A stretch of DNA of 64,000 bases from the NCBI GenBank assembly GCA_039197065.1, contig JBCCUL010000016.1, forward strand, positions 62,001-126,000. The letters are read 5' to 3'. Of this stretch, positions 26,454 to 35,446 are shown in pieces. Origin of the DNA: JANQPX01 sp039197065. Its GTDB lineage: Bacteria; Pseudomonadota; Alphaproteobacteria; Geminicoccales; Geminicoccaceae. The notes under the pieces were generated by a model. It did no database searches and was not told the DNA's origin. It was given only the letters and a program-made list of their open reading frames with translations. The position numbers were made by a program, and so were the translations under genes. The number at the start of each line of letters is the position of its first letter. Position 1 is the stretch's first letter.

Positions 26454-28007
26454 ATGATATCGATCTGGCGCCGGGCCGGCTGGCTGGTGTTGCTGCCTAT
26501 CTGTTTTGCGGCCTGTCAGATGTCGGTTCCGAAAACCGATCTACGGCCTGTCGAGCTCAAGGCCGTATCGGCGCTGGTCACAGTCGACAGCCCGGTTGCG
26601 AAGGTGAACTGGTCGAAGGCCGGTGATTGCCGTGGCATGGTCGCCGTCTTGAAGCGGGGTTTGGATGAGGGGTCGATCATCGACCTCGACGAGACGCCGT
26701 TTTTGTTCATCGATCATCAGGCATCCGCCTCAGGTGGCGTGTGGTCGCGTTATGGAAGCGGAAGCTACCCGGCTGAGGGCGAGGCGCGCTGCGTGCTCAG
26801 GGTTGGCGCGCCCGGCGAGCACCAGAGCGAGCATCATGTTCTCGGGCGCGAGCAGGTGCGCTCACGCTATCAAAGCGGAACGCGCAGTGAGAAAAACCCG
26901 GCTTATGAAGTCGCTAAAGTACGCCTTCGTCAGGCTGAGAAAGCAGCCAAGCCCGGTAAGTCATCGATCGTCAAGGTCGGTGATCCTCTAATCGATCTGG
27001 TCGGTACGCTGTTGGGCAGTGCGCTGACCGGCCTGGGCCAATGGGGTTCCGGCGATCAGCTTGAGGAGGCGCTGAACACGCTAGCGGCGACGCCGCCCTC
27101 GATCGATCATCCCGTCTACAAGTCCTATCACTTCGAGCGTGCAAGGGTGCGCGCCAGCCGTGAGGCTATTCTTCCCATCATCTTGACCGATCTGGAGGTG
27201 CAGCAGAGCTGGCAGGTATCGCTCAAACGTAGAGAGCTCCGTGAACTCTTCGTGCTGAACGGCCTCGATCGCCAAGACGAGAACTACGCCAATCATAGCC
27301 AGGACAGCTTGACCGAAGGAGGGCTTCAGCAATGGCTGACCCAAGCGCCTTCGCTGCCTCTAGTCGACATCACGGCGGCTTTCCTGAGGCAGCCGTCGGC
27401 GGTTCCCGTCGATCGTCTGGCCCTGGCGAGTTATGGCGGCGGGCTTGACGATACCGAACCATTGGCAACCGATCAGGGGCTGGATGCCGCCGCCCTGCCT
27501 GTGTCTCGAAGCTTCGTTTCAAGGCTTGACGGCATCGAGCATTCACCGACGAAGAGGGCGGCATTGAGCCGCCGCATCAAAGTCATCGGTGCAAAGCTTC
27601 ATGCAGATGGTGTCTTCATAGCGCCTCACTTCATCCTGACGCCAAGCGAAGTGATCGGCGAGCGTGGCCTCATCGATGTGGAAGATGGACCGGGGCATCG
27701 GGCTCTCGGCCTGGTGGCCGCCGTCGACCACGGCCTGGGTCTCGCGTTGATACAAGCGCCTCTCAAAGGTCATCCGATTGCCGTCGCCGTCGACCACACC
27801 GGAAAGCCGGAGGCGAGCGGTCTGTTTCCTGTTAGAGATCCAGGGAAATCAGCTGCGTCGTCGCTATCCGGCGGCAGCATCGGCGCACCCATCCTGGTCG
27901 ACGACCAGCTTACCGGCTTCACGACGAAAACGGGGCCGGATATCGAAGGCGATGCCATCCGGTTGTTTCTAAGCCGTCAGCAGCATCTTTTGCCCGTCGA
28001 GCGCTAA
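26454..28007 (+). CDS. predicted lipoprotein with a degenerate trypsin-like domain
   Basis: 517 residues from the ATG at 26454; an ATG at 26436 would add six. The N-terminus MISIWRRAGWLVLLPICFAAC is a lipoprotein signal with Cys21. The middle is unfamiliar. Residues from about 386 mimic a trypsin/HtrA fold: 'GVFIAPHFILTPSEVIGE' where 'LTxAHVV' is expected, 'DHGLGLALIQ' where the Asp strand is expected, and 'SGGSIGAPILVDDQLTGF' where 'GxSGGPL' is expected. His and Ser, and probably Asp, are replaced, so it is likely a binding domain rather than an active protease. That reading is inference. Confidence 0.7.
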   Translation: MISIWRRAGWLVLLPICFAACQMSVPKTDLRPVELKAVSALVTVDSPVAKVNWSKAGDCRGMVAVLKRGLDEGSIIDLDETPFLFIDHQASASGGVWSRYGSGSYPAEGEARCVLRVGAPGEHQSEHHVLGREQVRSRYQSGTRSEKNPAYEVAKVRLRQAEKAAKPGKSSIVKVGDPLIDLVGTLLGSALTGLGQWGSGDQLEEALNTLAATPPSIDHPVYKSYHFERARVRASREAILPIILTDLEVQQSWQVSLKRRELRELFVLNGLDRQDENYANHSQDSLTEGGLQQWLTQAPSLPLVDITAAFLRQPSAVPVDRLALASYGGGLDDTEPLATDQGLDAAALPVSRSFVSRLDGIEHSPTKRAALSRRIKVIGAKLHADGVFIAPHFILTPSEVIGERGLIDVEDGPGHRALGLVAAVDHGLGLALIQAPLKGHPIAVAVDHTGKPEASGLFPVRDPGKSAASSLSGGSIGAPILVDDQLTGFTTKTGPDIEGDAIRLFLSRQQHLLPVER

Positions 28008-28115
28008 TCGGTTTGCGATAGGTGCCACCTCCGAGGAAGTGGCGACCGCCAAGCCGTCAAACCAGCTGCGGCGTTTACCGACGAACTCATGGACTTATGG
28101 GAGTTAGGTAAGATG

Positions 28116-29162
28116 TCAGCCGCCGGTGAAGGTCGGCTCGACGTTCAGCGCTTCGATGAACTCGCGGACCCTGGCATTCAGGCTGTCGGCGTAGTGATCG
28201 AGATTGCGCATGATGTTCTCTTTGCGGGTCGCGATTTCCCGGTCGACGCCTTCCCAGTCGGTGATCCGGCTCCGGCCTTCGGTCAGCACCTGGTCAAGCT
28301 GCTGGCTTGATCGGGTCGTCTGGGTTTTTAGCGCTTCCAGCTGCGCCTGCAGGATTGTGAGCGTCTTGGTGCCATTGTCCAGAGCCAGCCGATGCTCATC
28401 GAGGCTTTCGAGAAGCGGCGGCGTCTCGCCATCCAGGCTGCTCAGGTTTTTCGTGGCGGTATCAAAAGCCTCACGGCTTGCCATCAGGCCGGCCGCCACT
28501 TCACCGAAACCGTCCGTGAGCATGGGGAGCTGCCGATCGAACGCGGAGAGCGCCTGGCGGACATCGTTCAGACCCTGGTCGAGCTCAGCCGCCTTTTGGC
28601 GCGATGCGTTCAGCATGATGTTGAGATCGTCCGTCTGATCGGACAGGCGGCGCTCGATATCGTCGATCGCCGCATCACGAATGCCGAGTAGCTGGCTTTG
28701 CGCCTCGGTGATCGTCGCATCCAGTTCCTCGTCTCGGGAGAGAAGGTCGCGTCTGGCCTGATCGATTTCAGTCTTGAGATCGTCTGCAATGGCCATACGC
28801 GGCGCAAGATCGGTTTGTATGGTCACGACGGTGTCTGCGAGTTCTTCGGCATAAGGGCGGAGCTCGTCTTCGACCTGATAGGCCAGGTGGCTGCTGTAGA
28901 AAAGGCTCGAGCCCGCCCATCCTGACGCGAACAGCAAAGCCGCGAGGCAGGCGAAGGCCGCCATATGGTGCACATCCCATGATTTGAAGGCGTCGAGCCA
29001 GGATTCATCGTCATTGAACTCGGCGACCGGCCGGCGCAATGCCGACTGTTCCGAAAGACGCGCATCGACAGCTGCAACCAGCCGCTGCAGCTCACCTTCG
29101 AGCTTTTTCATGCGCGCCATATCATGCTCGTTTTTCGGATTCATTCCGCTCAATGTTGCCAT
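28116..29162 (-). CDS. membrane-anchored coiled-coil protein of unknown function
   Basis: 348 residues. A basic/acidic N-terminal segment (about 1–65, with a short coiled coil) precedes one membrane helix near residues 67–90 ('HHMAAFACLAALLFASGWAGSSLFY'). The rest (about 100–345) is predicted to be continuous coiled coil, with long heptad runs rich in Leu, Asp, Glu and Gln. No catalytic motif is visible. It could be a cell-envelope spacer, a polar scaffold or a chemoreceptor-like protein, but it has no HAMP or signalling tip. GGAG seven bases upstream supports the ATG at 29162. Convergent with the lipoprotein gene. Confidence 0.75.
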   Translation of the reverse strand: MATLSGMNPKNEHDMARMKKLEGELQRLVAAVDARLSEQSALRRPVAEFNDDESWLDAFKSWDVHHMAAFACLAALLFASGWAGSSLFYSSHLAYQVEDELRPYAEELADTVVTIQTDLAPRMAIADDLKTEIDQARRDLLSRDEELDATITEAQSQLLGIRDAAIDDIERRLSDQTDDLNIMLNASRQKAAELDQGLNDVRQALSAFDRQLPMLTDGFGEVAAGLMASREAFDTATKNLSSLDGETPPLLESLDEHRLALDNGTKTLTILQAQLEALKTQTTRSSQQLDQVLTEGRSRITDWEGVDREIATRKENIMRNLDHYADSLNARVREFIEALNVEPTFTGG

Positions 29163-29464
29163 TTTCCTGCTCCGAGCTCCTGGGGCAGAGTCTGTCCGTC
29201 TGACCTACACCCGCCGAAGCGCGTGTTTTGGTCGATATTCAGACACTGTTGGTCAATTTTTAGGTTTATATTTATGAAATGAAAGCGTGTCGAACGCAAC
29301 TTAATTTACAACCATAAATGTATAAATTGGTCGATGCTGAGTGAGTTCTGGGGATTGGTGATGCCTGCCCCTGATCAGCTTGAGCGCATCACGAAGGCTA
29401 CGCTCTTCGTGCGGAGGGCCTTAGGGCGGCGATGTCGATGTCGGATCGTGGTCTTGGGGCGGTA
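29163..29464. other. 302-base AT-rich intergenic region
   Basis: It separates the start of the coiled-coil gene from the end of the acyl-CoA synthetase gene (both minus). It is much more AT-rich than its surroundings (29240–29340). It contains TTGGTCAA (29249–29256), part of a motif shared with two other envelope genes. I see no gene, terminator or RNA in it. Confidence 0.4.
29249..29256 (-). promoter_or_regulatory. TTGACCAA element upstream of the coiled-coil gene
   Basis: Minus-strand TTGACCAA preceded by AAAAA, 87 bases upstream of the start at 29162. AAAAATTRACCAA is shared with 38004–38016 upstream of the OmpA-like gene. Confidence 0.3.
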
Positions 29465-31111
29465 TCAGAGAGAACGGGCGCGTTCGCGCAGGATATTTTT
29501 CTGAACCTTGCCGGTGGAGGTTTTGGGCAGGTCGGTCAGGACGATCGTCTTTGGGGCTTTGAAATGTGCCAGCAGTTCGCGGCAGTGATCGATCAGTGCC
29601 TGCTCGCTTGCATCCTCGCCGGATTTGAGGGTCACGAAGGCGCAAGGTGTTTCGCCCCATTTGCTGTCCGGCTTGGCAACCACCGCCGCTTCCAATACGG
29701 CGGGATGTCGGTAAAGCGCGCCCTCGATCTCGATGGACGAGATGTTCTCACCGCCTGAAATGATGATGTCCTTGGCGCGGTCCTTGATCTCGATATAGCC
29801 GTCCTCATGCATGACGCCGAGATCGCCTGTATGGAACCAGCCGCCCTGGAAAGCCGCCGCGGTCGCTGCCTTGTCCTTGAGATAACCTTTCATCACGTCA
29901 TGACCGCGCATCATGATCTCGCCTATGGTCTCGCCGTCACGCGGCACCGGCGTCATGCTCTCGGGGTCCATCACTTCCAGGCCTTCGAGGACCGGATAGC
30001 ACACACCTTGGCGTGCAATCTTTTGTGCCTGCTCCTCGAGCGGTAAATGGCGCCAGGATTCCTGCCAGGCGCACACGGTGGCCGGTCCGTAGACCTCGGT
30101 GAGGCCGTAAACATGCGTCACGCGAATCCCGAGCTCTCCCATGGCCTGAAGCACGGCCGCAGGCGGCGCCGAGGCTGCGGTCATCATCTCCACCTTTTGT
30201 GAGAAGGGCAGACGCTCCTCCTCGGTGGCGTTGATGATCATGCCCATGACCACCGGCGCACCGCATAGATGGGTAACCTTGTGCTCGGAAAGCGCTCGAT
30301 AGATGCCAGCGGCGTCGACCTTGCGCAGGCAAACATGGGTTCCACCTTGCAGGCATATCGCCCAGGGGAAACACCAGCCATTGCAATGGAACATCGGCAA
30401 CGTCCAGAGATAAACCGGGTGCATCGGCATATTCCAGACGAGAATGTCGCCGATCGCATTGAGGTAGGCGCCGCGGTGATGGACTACCACGCCCTTGGGA
30501 CGGCCGGTCGTGCCCGAGGTATAGTTCAAGCCGATCGCCTGCCACTCGTCGTCCGGAAAGAGCGGCGAGAAGTCCGGATTACCTTCCTCCAGGAGTTGCT
30601 CATAGCTGATGTCGCCCAAACGGTCGCCGAGCGCGCCTTCCTCCATGTCGACCACGTCGATCACGATGGGTTTCACCTCGGCGATAGCCAGGGCCCGTTC
30701 GATCACAGGGCTGAATTCGGTGTCGGTCAGGAGGACCTTCGTCTCGCCGTGATCGAGAATGTAGGCGATGGTCTCAGCTTCGAGGCGCACATTGAGAGCA
30801 TTGAGAACGGCGCCTGCCATAGGCACACCATGGTGTGCCTCAAGCATCGGCGGCGTATTGGGCAGCATGGCTGCGACCGTGTCACCAGGCTTGACGCCAT
30901 GTCTGACAAGAGCGGAAGCAAGACGGCGCGCACGATCACGCAAGGTTCGATAATCTGCGCGATAGGAGCCATGGACGACGGCCAGCCGATCGGGAAACAC
31001 ATCCGCTGCCCGCTCGAGAAAACTGAGCGGCGACAAGGGCGCGTAGTTGGCGGCGTTGCGATCGAGACCCTGCTGATACGGGCTGGTCTCCGGATGCGCC
31101 ACAAGCTTCAT
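29465..31111 (-). CDS. acyl-CoA synthetase (AMP-forming), DmdB/AlkK-like
   Basis: 548 residues. The AMP-binding signature is 'LNYTSGTTGRPKGVVVHHRG'. Later motifs are 'YGLTEVYGPATVCAW' (A5), 'WFHTGDLGVMHEDGYIEIKDRAKDIIISGGENISS' in pieces (A7–A8), and the C-terminal lysine region 'KTSTGKVQKNILRERAR' (A10). It activates a carboxylic acid to its CoA ester. Overall the sequence resembles medium-chain and 3-methylmercaptopropionate-type ligases, but the substrate cannot be set from motifs. GGAGG six bases before the ATG supports the start. Single gene. Confidence 0.9.
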   Translation of the reverse strand: MKLVAHPETSPYQQGLDRNAANYAPLSPLSFLERAADVFPDRLAVVHGSYRADYRTLRDRARRLASALVRHGVKPGDTVAAMLPNTPPMLEAHHGVPMAGAVLNALNVRLEAETIAYILDHGETKVLLTDTEFSPVIERALAIAEVKPIVIDVVDMEEGALGDRLGDISYEQLLEEGNPDFSPLFPDDEWQAIGLNYTSGTTGRPKGVVVHHRGAYLNAIGDILVWNMPMHPVYLWTLPMFHCNGWCFPWAICLQGGTHVCLRKVDAAGIYRALSEHKVTHLCGAPVVMGMIINATEEERLPFSQKVEMMTAASAPPAAVLQAMGELGIRVTHVYGLTEVYGPATVCAWQESWRHLPLEEQAQKIARQGVCYPVLEGLEVMDPESMTPVPRDGETIGEIMMRGHDVMKGYLKDKAATAAAFQGGWFHTGDLGVMHEDGYIEIKDRAKDIIISGGENISSIEIEGALYRHPAVLEAAVVAKPDSKWGETPCAFVTLKSGEDASEQALIDHCRELLAHFKAPKTIVLTDLPKTSTGKVQKNILRERARSL

Positions 31112-31453
31112 GGGCAGCCTCCTAATCGTCGTCGAGACGAACGTGGAATCCGTTCAATGCGGAAATAAATCAAGCCTATAGCACATCCTCGTTTCGGCCG
31201 GGGGGCGAGGCGGTCTGGCGCCTGCCTATGGTATGCCCTGTCGTTCTCCGCGCTTCGGCAAATCCCAGACCATCCATCGCAGATGCACACGGTCAAAGAC
31301 GGGATTCGAGATAGCTAGAGAGTATTCCGACAAGGCTGGCCGATTGCAAGACTGTAGGTCGGTCGAAACAGGTCGCTACAGTTGTTGGCGTCGCGATTTC
31401 AGGCTCGCTATAGTGGCGCGGATTTTGGTGGGCGGGACGTAGGGGGAGAAAAT
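31112..31453. other. 342-base intergenic region
   Basis: Divergent upstream regions of the acyl-CoA synthetase (minus) and the orphan gene at 31454 (plus). Short frames in it lack ribosome-binding sites. AGGGGGAGAA just before 31454 is the ribosome-binding site of the next gene. I see nothing else. Confidence 0.4.
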
Positions 31454-31840
31454 ATGGTCGACATCGATGCGCTGGAGCGCCTTCTTCTCGATGCGGCGCG
31501 CGAGCGGCGGACCTTGACCTACAGCGAGGTGCTCAGCCATTTCGGCAAACGCGTCACGCCGATCAGGGTCTACGCTCTCTGCCGGGATCTCGGTTTGGTT
31601 TCCGAACGCAACAGCGAACGTCGGGAGCCCGAGCTTGCCGTGCTGGTGGTGCGCAAGACCGATCGTCTTCCAGGCGAGGGGTTCTTCCGCAGTGCCTGGA
31701 GAGATGGGAGCTATGATGGCCCGGCAACGGGGCCGAGGGCGCGGGCCTACATCGATGGTCTGACCGAAACTGTGTTCAGCTATTACGGCGATGGGCGGCG
31801 TCAAATGTCTGAGCCGTGCCGAAGCCTCGTGGACGGCTAG
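31454..31840 (+). CDS. hypothetical protein with a possible winged-helix N-terminus
   Basis: 128 residues; not firmly recognised. The N-terminal part, 'LERLLLDAARERRTLTYSEVLSHFGKR', reads like a helix-turn-helix domain with 'ALCRDLGLVSERN' as the next helices. It is followed by a β-rich part, 'ELAVLVVRKTDRLPGEGFF'. That would suit a small nucleic-acid-binding protein, but I see no characterised family. A strong ribosome-binding site (AGGGGGAG) and normal coding bias support it. An in-frame start at 31382 is less likely. Confidence 0.65.
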   Translation: MVDIDALERLLLDAARERRTLTYSEVLSHFGKRVTPIRVYALCRDLGLVSERNSERREPELAVLVVRKTDRLPGEGFFRSAWRDGSYDGPATGPRARAYIDGLTETVFSYYGDGRRQMSEPCRSLVDG

Positions 31841-32007
31841 GCTTGAATTATACCGTTCCGGTGCCCAATAGATAAGCAATCGGATGGCCGGAGCCCCGGA
31901 AAGCCCTTTCCAAATCGAACGGAAACCCTTAGAAAACGCCGTGCGCGTCCCTGCTGGCCTCGAGCCTGAACGGTCGGATGTTTTTCGGTCGCGCTTAGGA
32001 GTAGATA

Positions 32008-32586
32008 ATGGACAGACCCCTGATGCCCAAGGCCACCGCCGTTTGGCTGGTGGACAACACGACCCTGACCTTCGAGCAGATCGCCAAGTTCTGCGGTTTG
32101 CACGCTCTTGAGGTTAAAGGCATCGCCGACGGCGAGGTGGGGGCTGGCATTCGCGGGCTCGATCCTGTTTCGGGCGGTCAGCTGGAGCGTTCCGAGATCG
32201 AACGCTGTGAGAAAGACGCCAAGGCTGAGCTCAAGCTCTTGCGGCCGGCTGCCGCCGATATCAAGCAGCCGAAGCGCAAGACGCCGCGCTACACCCCGCT
32301 TTCCAAGCGCCAGGATCGCCCGGATGCCATCGCCTGGCTCTTGCGCAATCACCCCGAACTTGCCGATCAGCAGATCTGCAAGCTGCTTGGCACCACGAAG
32401 AATACGGTAAACTCCGTGCGCGATCGCACCCATTGGAAAAGCCAGGAGATCCGGCCCCGCGATCCCGTCATTCTTGGCCTTTGCAGTCAGATCGATCTGG
32501 ATGCGGCTGTGATCGCGGCGCGCGCTGTCAGGGCCGAGTCGGGCGAGCCGGTGCCGGCGCCGGTGGAACTCGGCGTCGAGGACTGA
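32008..32586 (+). CDS. trcR: TrcR-type cell-cycle transcriptional regulator (DUF1013)
   Basis: 192 residues of the DUF1013 family found across Alphaproteobacteria, known in databases as the cell-cycle transcriptional regulator TrcR. The N-terminal 'PKATAVWLVDNTTLTFEQIAKFCGLH' and the second helix-turn-helix-like repeat 'AIAWLLRNHPELADQQICKLLGTTKNTVNSVRDR' are the family core. It is likely a DNA-binding regulator; its targets here are unknown. AGGAG just upstream supports the ATG at 32008. It is followed after 15 bases by the prolyl-tRNA deacylase gene, so the two may be cotranscribed. Confidence 0.85.
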   Translation: MDRPLMPKATAVWLVDNTTLTFEQIAKFCGLHALEVKGIADGEVGAGIRGLDPVSGGQLERSEIERCEKDAKAELKLLRPAAADIKQPKRKTPRYTPLSKRQDRPDAIAWLLRNHPELADQQICKLLGTTKNTVNSVRDRTHWKSQEIRPRDPVILGLCSQIDLDAAVIAARAVRAESGEPVPAPVELGVED

Positions 32587-32601
32587 TCTGCGCAACCTGT
32601 C

Positions 32602-33114
32602 ATGACCTTTGATCGAGAGCAGCTGCTTGCTCGCCTGGATGATCTCGGGATCGCCCACGAGACGATCGACCATCCGGCGGTGTTCACCGTCGAAGAATCG
32701 CAAGCGCATACGGCGCATCTGCCGGGTGCCCACTGCAAGAGCCTTTTCCTCAAGGACAAGAAGGGTGGGCTTTGGCTTCTCGTCTGCCTGGACCGGCGTC
32801 GGATCGACATGAACCGGCTCTCGAAGGTGATCGGCAGTCCGCGGCTGTCCTTCGGCAAACCGGATCTGTTGCTCGAGGTCTTGGGTGTGACGCCGGGGTC
32901 GGTCACGCCTTTTGCGCTGATCAATGATGCAAACCATCGGGTTCGGCCGTTGCTCGACAAAGCCATGCTCGAGCACGAGGTCCTGAATTACCATCCGCTG
33001 ACCAACGAAGCGACGACCACGATCAACGCAGCGGATTTGCCGGCCTTCATCAAAGCTATGGGCCATGAGCTTGAGGTGATCGACCTGGATAGGGACGAAA
33101 TCGACCGGGCCTGA
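32602..33114 (+). CDS. prolyl-tRNA deacylase, ProXp/YbaK family
   Basis: 170 residues. Free-standing editing domain that hydrolyses mischarged tRNA, most like the ProXp-ala/PrdX group, which clears Ala-tRNA(Pro). 'FTVEESQAHTAHLPGAHCKSLFLKD' includes the conserved lysine (Lys46). 'LGVTPGSVTPFALIND' and 'FHPLTNEATTTI'-like 'YHPLTNEATTTINAADLPAF' complete the INS-like fold. It acts in the cytosol to back up prolyl-tRNA synthetase. It may share a transcript with trcR. Confidence 0.9.
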   Translation: MTFDREQLLARLDDLGIAHETIDHPAVFTVEESQAHTAHLPGAHCKSLFLKDKKGGLWLLVCLDRRRIDMNRLSKVIGSPRLSFGKPDLLLEVLGVTPGSVTPFALINDANHRVRPLLDKAMLEHEVLNYHPLTNEATTTINAADLPAFIKAMGHELEVIDLDRDEIDRA

Positions 33115-33334
33115 GGCTCGGAGCATTCTTATCGATGCGGTGGCCAAGCATCATGTTGGTCGGGGCCGCTTGATGCATCGTCAAAGGGCGGTTTGGCGAA
33201 TCTCGGTCGCCATATCTGGCCGCTATCGCAGTATTTCTGGAGATCTGCCTTGACGCCGCTTTGCCGGCGCGCGAGCCTTCCCCTGTTGTAATGCCTGACA
33301 AGAGGTCTTTGCGATCAAAGCGAAGGGGGCCGGC

Positions 33335-35446
33335 ATGACCACGCAAATCCTGCCAACCGTCTGTCCGCATGATTGTCCAAGTGTTTGTGCGCTTGATGTG
33401 GAACGGCTTGCCGATGGGCGGCTCGGTCGCGTTCGCGGGTCGACGCGCAACAGCTACACGGCGGGCGTCGTCTGCGCCAAGGTCGCCCGCTACGCGGAAC
33501 GATTTCATCACCCGGACCGACTGGGCGAGCCGCTTTTGCGGGTGGGAGACAAAGGGGAAGGCCGTTTCCAGCCGATCTGCTGGGATGAAGCGCTCGATCG
33601 GGTGGCCGAAGCCTTCAAGGAGGCTGCGGCGCGTGACGGCAGCGAGGCTGTCTGGCCCTATTTCTTCGCCGGCACCATGGGCCTGGTCCAGCGAGACGGC
33701 CTCCAGCGCTTGCGCCATGCCATGCGCTATTCGCGACAGCATTCCACCATCTGCACCACCTTGCCGGTAACCGGCTGGCATGCCGGCTATGGTCAGTGCT
33801 GGGGCGTGCCGGCGGAGGAGATGAGCCAGTCCGATCTCGTGGTCATCTGGGGCGGCAACCCGGTTTCGACCCAGGTCAATGTCATGACCCATGTTTCTCG
33901 TGCGAAGAAGCAAAACGGCGCCAAACTCGTCGTGGTCGATCCCTACCGTACCGGCACCGCCGCGCAGGCCGATTTGCATCTGGCGCTTCGTCCTGGCACC
34001 GACGGTGCGCTTGCCTGCGCTGTCATGCATGTCCTGTTTCGCGATGGCTTCGCCGATCGCAATTACCTCGCGGCGAACGCCGATGACGTTGACGAGCTGG
34101 AGGCCCATCTTCAGAGCCGCACGCCCGATTGGGCCGCGTCGATCACCGGGCTTAGCGCTGATGTCATCGAAGACTTTGCAGCGCTCTACGGCCGAACCAA
34201 GCGTTCCTATATCCGCTTCGGCTATGGCTTTACTCGATCGCGTAATGGCGCTGCCAGCATGCATGCGGCGAGTGCGCTGCCGATCGTCTCAGGGGCCTGG
34301 CAGCATCCGGGCGGCGGCGCCCTCTACAGCCAGCGCGATCTCTATCATTGGGACAAGGCGGTGATCGAAGGTCATGATCTGATCGATCCGTCGACCCGCA
34401 TTCTCGATCAGTCACGGATCGGTCCCATCCTGACCGGCGACCGGCGTGACCTCGGCGACGGGCCGCCGGTGACGGCTCTGTTGGTGCAGAACACCAATCC
34501 TATGGACGTGGCGCCCGAACTCGCCAAGGTGCATGCCGGATTTAAGCGTGACGATCTCTTCGTCTGCGTCCATGAGCAATTCATGACCGAGACGGCGAAG
34601 ATGGCCGACATCGTTCTGCCGGCGACCATGTTCCTGGAGCATGACGACATCTATCAGGCCGGCGGCCATAGCGCGATCCAGATCGGCAAGAAGCTGTTCG
34701 AGCCCTACCGCCAAGCCAGAAGCAATCATGCCGTCCATTGCGAGTTGGCCAGGCGGCTGGGCGTTGCCGATCATCCCGGCTTCCAGATGACTGAGTGGCA
34801 GCTCCTCGACGATCTGCTCATCCGATCCGGCTGGCCGGATGCCGAGACCGTGCACCGATCCGGCGGCCATGACGCCTTGGTGGATGCGGAAAAGGCGCGT
34901 TACCAGAAGGGCTTTCCGACCAGGACCGGGCGCTTCCAGTTCAAACCGGACTGGGCTGCCCTGGGGCCGGATCACGAGGTTATGCCGAAACTGCCGGATC
35001 ATATGACCTTGATCGACCAGGCGGATGCCGAGCGGCCCTATCGCCTGGTGGCGGCGCCGGCGCGCAACTACCTGAACACCAGCTTCACCGAGACGCCGAC
35101 ATCCATTGCCAAGGAAGGTCGGCCCACAGTGATGATCCATCCGGACGATGCTGATGCCCTTGGTGTCGGTGAGGGGGATCTGGTGCGTCTCGGTAATGAT
35201 CGTGGTTCCGTCTTGCTGCATGCTGAGCTTGCCGAAGGCCAGCAATCTGGTGTGCTTGTCATGGAAAGCATCTGGCCGAACCATGCTTTCATTGAGGGCA
35301 TTGGCATCAATGTCCTGACATCGGCTGACCCTGGACCACCCGATGGCGGTGCTGTTTTTCACGATACCGCGGTCTGGCTGCAAGCGGAGGCTGGAGCCTC
35401 TGCGACCGATGACCAAGTTAACAATCAAGCGGAAATATTGGCGTGA
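33335..35446 (+). CDS. molybdopterin oxidoreductase (DMSO reductase family)
   Basis: 703 residues. An N-terminal 4Fe-4S site is formed by Cys10, Cys14, Cys18 and Cys47 ('CPHDCPSVC' and 'GVVCAK'). 'WDEALDRVAEAF' and 'DLVVIWGGNPVSTQ' belong to the molybdopterin-binding domains. 'MTETAKMADIVLPATMFLEHDDIYQAGG' and the C-terminal 'VMIHPDDADALGVGEGDLVRLGNDRGSV' domain IV also match the family. No twin-arginine signal, so it is cytoplasmic. Related enzymes are often called formate dehydrogenase-like or biotin-sulfoxide-like; the substrate is unknown. Its stop overlaps the threonine aldolase start (GTGA). Confidence 0.88.
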   Translation: MTTQILPTVCPHDCPSVCALDVERLADGRLGRVRGSTRNSYTAGVVCAKVARYAERFHHPDRLGEPLLRVGDKGEGRFQPICWDEALDRVAEAFKEAAARDGSEAVWPYFFAGTMGLVQRDGLQRLRHAMRYSRQHSTICTTLPVTGWHAGYGQCWGVPAEEMSQSDLVVIWGGNPVSTQVNVMTHVSRAKKQNGAKLVVVDPYRTGTAAQADLHLALRPGTDGALACAVMHVLFRDGFADRNYLAANADDVDELEAHLQSRTPDWAASITGLSADVIEDFAALYGRTKRSYIRFGYGFTRSRNGAASMHAASALPIVSGAWQHPGGGALYSQRDLYHWDKAVIEGHDLIDPSTRILDQSRIGPILTGDRRDLGDGPPVTALLVQNTNPMDVAPELAKVHAGFKRDDLFVCVHEQFMTETAKMADIVLPATMFLEHDDIYQAGGHSAIQIGKKLFEPYRQARSNHAVHCELARRLGVADHPGFQMTEWQLLDDLLIRSGWPDAETVHRSGGHDALVDAEKARYQKGFPTRTGRFQFKPDWAALGPDHEVMPKLPDHMTLIDQADAERPYRLVAAPARNYLNTSFTETPTSIAKEGRPTVMIHPDDADALGVGEGDLVRLGNDRGSVLLHAELAEGQQSGVLVMESIWPNHAFIEGIGINVLTSADPGPPDGGAVFHDTAVWLQAEAGASATDDQVNNQAEILA

